From Candidatus Obscuribacterales bacterium (lineage in GTDB: Bacteria; Cyanobacteriota; Vampirovibrionia; Obscuribacterales; Obscuribacteraceae), in NCBI GenBank assembly GCA_020050685.1, contig JAGVKG010000040.1, positions 124,001 through 188,000 on the forward strand: a DNA stretch of 64,000 nucleotides, given 5' to 3'. Position 1 is the stretch's first letter. Every line of letters begins with the position of its first letter. A program made the translations under genes and the position numbers. Shown piece after piece: positions 59,279-64,000 of the stretch. The notes beneath the pieces are model-generated. The model was not told where the DNA came from. It saw nothing but the letters and a program-made list of their open reading frames with translations, and made no database searches.

Positions 59279-59592
59279 AGAGTAATAGAAAAAGAGAGAT
59301 AGCGCCTATGCATCCAGGTGAAATTCTGAAGGAAGAATTCATGGTTCCTTTGGAGATGTCTGCTAATCGCCTTAGTTTGTTGTTGGGCGTTCCTTCTGGT
59401 CGGATCACGCAAATTATCAATGGACAACGAGCAATAAGTATCGACACGTCATTGCGATTGTCGCGTTTATTTGGAACGACTCCTGAATTTTGGATGAATC
59501 TACAAAATTTATATGACCTGCAGATGGCTGAAGGTGATTTGGTTGCAGAGATCAACCAGCAGGTGAGGCCGCTTAAAAAGACAGCTGTATGA
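59275..59592 (+). CDS. higA: HigA family antitoxin, apparently without its toxin
   Basis: A 105-residue XRE-type helix-turn-helix protein of the HigA family: MHPGEILKEEFMVPLEMSANRLSLLLGVPSGRITQIINGQRAISIDTSLRLSRLFGTTPEFWMNLQ comprises all family elements (HPGEIL, GVP, INGxRxIS, FGTTPEFWMNLQ are the diagnostic pieces). GGAG lies 8 nt before ATG. HigA normally follows higB by a few bases, and here only a 16-codon remnant precedes it. It should still bind DNA and repress its own promoter. Alternatively it controls other genes. Confidence 0.9.
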   Translation: MKSNRKREIAPMHPGEILKEEFMVPLEMSANRLSLLLGVPSGRITQIINGQRAISIDTSLRLSRLFGTTPEFWMNLQNLYDLQMAEGDLVAEINQQVRPLKKTAV

Positions 59593-59711
59593 GAGCTAGT
59601 GCCGACCTGCGCAGAACGGGCAGCCGTATCCCATCGTTGTCCGTGTGCAAACTTTGGCTGCCTGGGTACATAAGCGTCTGAGAAGAGCGAGATACGTCCA
59701 GCCGCAAGCGC

Positions 59712-60965
59712 TTAACTGAGTGCGTCCTTTAGATCTCTATGATCAAATGCAGATGCCATCCGTTCGATTTCAGCGTTTGTAAGTCCACAGTTTTTTGCAA
59801 CGGTGCGCCATGAAGAAACTGCATTTCCAACTTCTTTTGCCATTCGGCTCGCATCTTTTGCCGCAAGTTCAAAATATTCAGCAACTTCTAGCGCAAGGTC
59901 TAATGAAGCGGTGCTATCGTCAAGATTGATGGAAGTGCTCAACACGCGAGGACCTATATCAATCGGCACCGGATTTAAATCATATGCCGGTGATAACCGC
60001 CATCCTGATTGTCCTGCATAAATAAATCCATGGTTGCGCAAATGGTCATCTGTATTTGAGATCAGTATATTGAAGACAATTCGCCGCCAAAGCGCATGCA
60101 TGTCTTCTTTGGATGCCGCACCATATTGACGAAGAATGTCAACGAATTCCAGATAACTGTGTTGTTCATTGTCTTTCGCATCAAGCATGCTCATTGCTGA
60201 CAAGAAGGGAATCCTCATACCGTCTTTCCGATCGAATCGAGCAAGCAAAAGCACTGGTTTGTTACCGATGACTTCTAATCTCCAGGCTGGAACGAGGATC
60301 TTTGCTTTTTTCGCAAGTGTAAGCGCAACTGCCTCCCAGCGCACCGTGTTGTGCTCATCGGTTTTGCACGGAAATTTGGCTATTGCAAGTTGTCCATTGT
60401 GATCTCGCACAGATGTCTTTGGTCTGCCACCACCAAGGGATGAGCCGGGAGCGAGAAGCAAACGTAAATCTTCATCCGAATCGGTATCATCCAATACATG
60501 CTCAGCTGCTGAAAGCAAACGAGGCAATTCGATTAGCGGCGGTATTTTCATTTTTCCTGACTCAGCAAGAAAGGGTCCGCCCTCCTTTTCAGTAAAGCGT
60601 AATGCGCCAGCACGCGCTTCATCGTCTACCATCAGTAAAAAGTCTATTTCAAAAAGTGTGCGCGGCGTTTGATCTTCGATCTTTGCCCGCCGCCGCTCTG
60701 CCCGGCGCATCAAAATTCGACCCCAGCGATCTGGTGCCGAATCGCCAATGGCTCCAAATAATGGTTTGTCCGATCGAGTGTGATAGGGTCCGGGGGTAAG
60801 TTTGAGCGCAGGCTCAAGGGCAAAGCGATTTGTACGTGCCAACCAGCTCTTGTCGTATTCAAAGGTAGCGCTTTCGGCTCCCTTCCGCACGCGTGTCCAA
60901 AGTTTTCCGACTAGATACGCAACGCCGGAAAGATCTACGTAGACAAATACGGATCGCTCCATCAT
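59712..60965 (-). CDS. hipA: HipA-like toxin kinase
   Basis: A 417-residue HipA-family Ser/Thr kinase toxin. The N-terminal domain (about 1-100) has GxL/W-type FVYVDLSGVAYLVGKLW and the kinase segment begins with GSSLGGGRPKTS, a Gly-rich loop. Catalytic NTDDHLRNHGF and metal-binding YDLNP are intact. E. coli HipA phosphorylates glutamyl-tRNA synthetase; here the target is unknown. The start overlaps the end of hipB by 4 bp, as is typical. Confidence 0.92.
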   Translation of the reverse strand: MMERSVFVYVDLSGVAYLVGKLWTRVRKGAESATFEYDKSWLARTNRFALEPALKLTPGPYHTRSDKPLFGAIGDSAPDRWGRILMRRAERRRAKIEDQTPRTLFEIDFLLMVDDEARAGALRFTEKEGGPFLAESGKMKIPPLIELPRLLSAAEHVLDDTDSDEDLRLLLAPGSSLGGGRPKTSVRDHNGQLAIAKFPCKTDEHNTVRWEAVALTLAKKAKILVPAWRLEVIGNKPVLLLARFDRKDGMRIPFLSAMSMLDAKDNEQHSYLEFVDILRQYGAASKEDMHALWRRIVFNILISNTDDHLRNHGFIYAGQSGWRLSPAYDLNPVPIDIGPRVLSTSINLDDSTASLDLALEVAEYFELAAKDASRMAKEVGNAVSSWRTVAKNCGLTNAEIERMASAFDHRDLKDALS

Positions 60966-61315
60966 GCCTCACTTCTATTGTCTGCCTGAGCAGACTCTTG
61001 TTGTCTCGGGAGCCGGATGCGCTTAGGTAGACGTTCTTCTTCTAGTCTCAGGCCGAGTCGGTCGTGCCTTGGATCGGCTAGATCAGCCAACCGGTCTGCC
61101 AGTCCCATTACGAAGAGAACTCGAGCATAAATACCAAACGACACGCCCGGATCGCCCTTCTCAATCTTGTTTACGGTCGTGCGGCTAATCGATGCCCGCT
61201 CCGCTACCACGGCGATAGGTAGGCGCCGCCTAAGACGAGCATCTCGAATATCGTGGCCGAACTTCCGCATTATCCGAAGCAATGGGATTGGTACTGATGA
61301 ATAGGTGTTTTCCAT
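60962..61315 (-). CDS. hipB: HipB-like antitoxin / XRE regulator
   Basis: A 117-residue HTH protein that should bind and restrain HipA. The helix-turn-helix is at about 35-65 (IAVVAERASISRTTVNKIEKGD). The C-terminal 35 residues are charged and may contact HipA. The start at 61315 is close to a possible -10 (TATAAT, 61330-61325 on the minus strand); an internal ATG at 61270 is an alternative. Translationally coupled with hipA. Confidence 0.85.
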   Translation of the reverse strand: MENTYSSVPIPLLRIMRKFGHDIRDARLRRRLPIAVVAERASISRTTVNKIEKGDPGVSFGIYARVLFVMGLADRLADLADPRHDRLGLRLEEERLPKRIRLPRQQESAQADNRSEA

Positions 61316-61323
61316 ATAAAGCT

Positions 61324-61464
61324 CATTATAGTGGTCGTTATATTGATTAGCGTATAGAATTATGAACGATAAGTCAATTTTGAATAATCCTTTGATTGCG
61401 GATGCTTAATGATCACAATCATAGACTTAAGTAACTTTAACAACCACAATAATGAACGCTAAGT
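61324..61464. promoter_or_regulatory. Operator cluster upstream of hipBA
   Basis: Two inverted copies of a 17-bp element, 61324-61340 and 61438-61454, match at 15 of 17 positions. The direct repeat ATGAACGATAAGT (61362-61374) and ATGAACGCTAAGT (61452-61464) matches at 12 of 13, 90 bp apart. A minus-strand promoter TTGACT (61377-61372), 17 bp, TACGCT (61354-61349) overlaps the first direct repeat. This fits cooperative binding by HipB with a DNA loop, but is inference. Confidence 0.55.
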
Positions 61465-61527
61465 TTTTTGGTCAAGTACGTCTATTGATTGTTGACGGCT
61501 GTACGAGAGCTCAATGTTTTTCTACGA

Positions 61528-62235
61528 TTATTTCCCTGCCAATATATTGGAGGCGAGTGTTTGAAGATCGCGATTGGCGATTGCTTTGAGTCGGTGTTTG
61601 ATGACACGCGAATAATATTCCCTCTCTGTTTTTGTTAAGGGCTTTCCGCCGATGATTTTTTCTATTATGTCGACTTGTTTAATTGAGAAGATCTGATTGA
61701 GGGCTTCTCGCAAAGTTTGATCGCGCTCGCGTTCCAACTGCCGCGCAAGGCTTTCTTCCTTTTTGATTTGAGAATTTACAATATAGTTGGTAAACGTTTT
61801 TATCAAACGATCTGGGCTGAGTTTGATGCTACCAATATTGATATCAACACGCTTTTGGAATGATTCGGCAATCTTTTCGGATAATCCAGGCTCTTGTCCT
61901 CGCAAGTAACTAGCAAGTTTGAATTTGGATTGCGCGCTTTCCGGTATTAAGGCAAGAAGGTAAAGCGTGACAGCCAGCAGGAGTCGAAAGCGTTTGCGAA
62001 GCGTGGCTGATGGTAACTGTTTTTCGAGTATGTCTAAGTCAAAGCGCGATGATAATTCTTTGTTCTGGAGACAGGTAGTTAGAACAATTGGAAATCCCTC
62101 CAGCAATCTTATATCGCCAGTCTTGATCAATTCCGATAGCGTGGTAGCCGGATCTTCCGTGCCGGATTGTTCAAGCAGTGGATATCCAAATGATGCAAGA
62201 TCGTTAAGTAGGATGCGCTTTTTTATGGTATCCAT
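61528..62235 (-). CDS. Uncharacterised helical protein with HTH-like C-terminus
   Basis: A 235-residue protein I cannot assign. It overlaps the end of the nucleotidyltransferase gene by 13 bp. Predicted mostly helical; a hydrophobic stretch (RFRLLLAVTLYLLALIP) lies near residue 90. The C-terminal 75 residues include a heptad-like ESLARQLERERDQTL, then GKPLTKTEREYYSRVIKHRL, a pattern like sigma70 region 4 or a DNA-binding HTH and recalled, without a search, in proteins paired with nucleotidyltransferases. It may act as the target or antitoxin of the partner. Confidence 0.65.
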   Translation of the reverse strand: MDTIKKRILLNDLASFGYPLLEQSGTEDPATTLSELIKTGDIRLLEGFPIVLTTCLQNKELSSRFDLDILEKQLPSATLRKRFRLLLAVTLYLLALIPESAQSKFKLASYLRGQEPGLSEKIAESFQKRVDINIGSIKLSPDRLIKTFTNYIVNSQIKKEESLARQLERERDQTLREALNQIFSIKQVDIIEKIIGGKPLTKTEREYYSRVIKHRLKAIANRDLQTLASNILAGK

Positions 62236-62855
62236 TTTTCAAGTTCCTTTGTGGCTTTTGTTGTGTCGAAATCTTCGCGGTTCATTTCTTCTAGGAAATA
62301 TTTGAAATTCTTTTTGCATTTTTCAGGGTTGGTATCGTAACCGGCAGTATCAATGTATCGTCTGGTTAGGTGAAGCAAGTCGAGGTCGTTTTTCTCAGCC
62401 CTCAGAAGGCACAGGCAATCTTGCACATCTACTCCACTTCCTCGAAACATTTTGGAAATGATTAGATCGTATGAATTCAACACACCCAATTGAAAGTATT
62501 TGAATTTGCGAATAAGCGTATGCATTGAGGGAAGGTGAGGTGAATCCAGTAGGGCTGTGCAGTAAATTTGACTACCGGGAAATAAGTCGAAGATAAATGT
62601 GTTATCCGGGTGCTTCCATCCATACTGGGTTGCTTGCTTGTAGCCGAGCCGCTGTAATGTTTGAATCAGTGCTTTGTGATGGTTGGGATCCGGTATCAAT
62701 AGATCAATGTCTTTTGTCGATTCCTTGTAACCCTTCAATGTAAGTGCCGTTCCACCACAAGCAACTGCTAGGATTTTTGTTCTGAGAGACCTGTCCCAAT
62801 CCTCCAGAACTGAAAAAAGCCGGGTTGAATTTATTCGATATTCATTAGATTGCAT
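62223..62855 (-). CDS. Nucleotidyltransferase-fold protein (DUF6036-like), possible toxin
   Basis: A 210-residue protein of the nucleotidyltransferase superfamily. CGGTALTLKGYKESTKDIDLL gives the Gly-Gly helix followed by the D-x-D metal-binding pair (quoted by composition); the third acidic residue is likely in NTFIFDLFPG. This pattern is found in DUF6036 and AbiEii-type proteins, many of which modify tRNA or proteins as toxins. Start at 62855 (GAG 7 nt upstream); ATG 62894 lacks a ribosome binding site. Coupled to the helical protein by a 13-bp overlap. Confidence 0.75.
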   Translation of the reverse strand: MQSNEYRINSTRLFSVLEDWDRSLRTKILAVACGGTALTLKGYKESTKDIDLLIPDPNHHKALIQTLQRLGYKQATQYGWKHPDNTFIFDLFPGSQIYCTALLDSPHLPSMHTLIRKFKYFQLGVLNSYDLIISKMFRGSGVDVQDCLCLLRAEKNDLDLLHLTRRYIDTAGYDTNPEKCKKNFKYFLEEMNREDFDTTKATKELEKWIP

Positions 62856-62883
62856 AAGAAAGCTCAATAAATGTATAAAAACG

Positions 62884-62959
62884 TACAATTTCATTTTAAC
62901 ATATGATTTGCAATTGTATGATTTTATGCTAATATTGTACTTTTATATACAATATTGTA
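62884..62959. promoter_or_regulatory. AT-rich region with repeated TACAAT sites and a 12-bp palindrome
   Basis: TACAATATTGTA (62948-62959) is a perfect palindrome. Half-sites TACAATT (62884), CAATTGTA (62911-62918) and AATATTGTA (62931-62939 region) occur beside it. It lies just upstream of the nucleotidyltransferase gene and probably contains its promoter and operators. Confidence 0.5.
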
Positions 62960-63136
62960 AATATTGCCTTGTCTTATATGTGTCATCGGCGATTGAGAAC
63001 CGCGGAAATCCGGCGATGCTTGCTCCAGCTAAACATCACCGGTTAGCGGTGCGCGAACTGACATCAGCCCAATTCTATAGTACCCGTCCGGGTACCTTAC
63101 ATTACACTATAAGGTACTCGTCTATCGCTAGCAAAA
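62960..63136. other. Gene-free stretch with a GTACCCG palindrome
   Basis: GTACCCG and CGGGTAC lie 2 bp apart near 63081-63096, followed by a variant GGTACTCG about 20 bp on. It is downstream of the right-edge surface protein, so it could be its terminator, but no T-run follows. Nothing else is seen. Confidence 0.35.
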
Positions 63137-64000
63137 TTACTGACTATTTTGGGCAATTGGTCCAGATTCGGACTCTTCATCGCATGTATCGCCGGTGTCT
63201 ATATAAATATCTAAGTCTGATTGATTGACTTCATAGCCAATATTTTGCGAGGTCGCTGTGGTTGTAATGTCGTTTTCGAAGATGATTGCTGATGCCGGGA
63301 GCCTGCCGGTTGAAAATATGAGCTTGCGTCCGTCGGCCGTAAAGGAATTGTCTGTGGATGTTATGCCTGATTTACCGAAATAAACTTTTCCTTCATTGAG
63401 GAGGGTAACGGTATTTCCGGCAAGACTACCGACCACTGGCATCCCTGGGACCGGACCAATGACTATTGCCATCAGGTGCTTGCTTCCCATGCCAGTTCCC
63501 AGAAGCGCAACATCACTTGCAATTGAAATGGATCCAAACCTTTGGTCAGTATTCTGAATCGTCAGGCTGCCGCCAATTGATTTGACCTCGGAGCCGGCTG
63601 CCACTTGCAAGACTCCACCCTTGGACACAAGATCCATTGGACCGCCAGTTGAATGTACATTGTGTACCGTCAAGCCGCCCACCGCTGAAACCAATAAACT
63701 GGAAGCCGTTGAGTCCAACAAATTCAATGCTTTTGTATTTGCAATGTTGACGATACCACCGGTAGTGGCAGCAAGATTCTCCGTCTCAACTTTAATGGCG
63801 GACTTAGCCGAACCGAAATTTCCATTTGATCCTACTAGTGTCAGCGTGCTTGCTCTCAGAACTTTGCCCGCCATCTGAGTTACACTGCCTGTGCCATTCA
63901 ATGTAATTGAAAACGGTTTGTCAGCAGAACCTATATTTTCATTGAGAATAATAGAGCCCGTTGTGGAAAGTGATACTTCACCAACCAGTCCACCAGCAAT
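63137..64000 (-). CDS. Beta-helix surface protein, C-terminal part (cut by window edge)
   Basis: The C-terminal 287 residues of a large exported protein whose frame stays open to base 64000. The sequence is made of Gly/Asn/Thr/Val-rich beta repeats (GSIIL, AGKVLRASTLTLVGSNGNFG, GGLTVHNVHSTGG) as in filamentous haemagglutinins. The C-terminal tail DTGDTCDEESESGPIAQNSQ aligns with that of the 1801-residue protein at 17536 (DTG-x-C-x-EES, ending N-[ST]-Q), which marks a common family or a common C-terminal processing signal. An internal ATG at 63901 should not be taken as the start. Confidence 0.75.
   Translation of the reverse strand: MAGGLVGEVSLSTTGSIILNENIGSADKPFSITLNGTGSVTQMAGKVLRASTLTLVGSNGNFGSAKSAIKVETENLAATTGGIVNIANTKALNLLDSTASSLLVSAVGGLTVHNVHSTGGPMDLVSKGGVLQVAAGSEVKSIGGSLTIQNTDQRFGSISIASDVALLGTGMGSKHLMAIVIGPVPGMPVVGSLAGNTVTLLNEGKVYFGKSGITSTDNSFTADGRKLIFSTGRLPASAIIFENDITTTATSQNIGYEVNQSDLDIYIDTGDTCDEESESGPIAQNSQ

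Overview
This 64 kb window looks like the chromosome of a non-photosynthetic relative of cyanobacteria, probably Melainabacteria/Vampirovibrionia and perhaps Obscuribacterales. That placement is inferred from gene content, not from a marker phylogeny. The supporting features are a type III glutamine synthetase, a transaldolase-phosphoglucose isomerase fusion, long-form HPF, LpxI (hence lipid A and an outer membrane), very large TPR proteins and filamentous-haemagglutinin-like surface proteins.

Positions 1-31271 are mostly housekeeping. The order is: a biotin-dependent carboxylase subunit (cut by the left edge), ispF, a voltage-gated-type ion channel and two small unknown genes. Next come minus-strand operons for sugar phosphate metabolism (tal-pgi, gnd, M24 peptidase) and for mfd, a PpiC-type lipoprotein and an M20 dipeptidase. 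A TPR protein converges with a 1801-residue beta-helical exported protein. Then follow mnmA, a peptidoglycan amidase and a YpsA/MoCo-like protein, and a minus-strand operon nadE, membrane protein, fadB-like, thpR that ends inside a REP-like hairpin.

Positions 31462-57080 hold an exported TIM-barrel protein, hpf, a 1495-residue TPR protein with a 219-residue super-repeat, an exported alpha/beta hydrolase, bgl-rsgA facing typA, a 1032-residue TadG-like protein and a YD-like repeat protein. They also hold glnN followed by a GT-C glycosyltransferase, the operon lpxI, nudix, TPR, yjbQ, and a small exported basic protein.

Positions 57246-64000 start with tRNA-Arg(ACG) and then change character. 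Small two- and three-gene modules with operator-like inverted repeats follow: DUF433/DUF5615 plus a third gene, higA with a vestigial higB, hipBA, and a nucleotidyltransferase paired with an uncharacterised helical protein. This looks like an accessory toxin-antitoxin island beside a tRNA gene, although no integrase is visible. The window ends in a second beta-helical surface protein, cut by the right edge, whose C-terminal tail resembles that of the 1801-residue protein.

The best candidate for an undescribed system is the nucleotidyltransferase/helical-protein pair at 61528-62855. Other unusual features are the shared C-terminal tail of the two surface proteins, the exact 219-residue periodicity of the giant TPR protein, the 21-bp repeat that ends in a perfect palindrome, and the GVGD channel filter.
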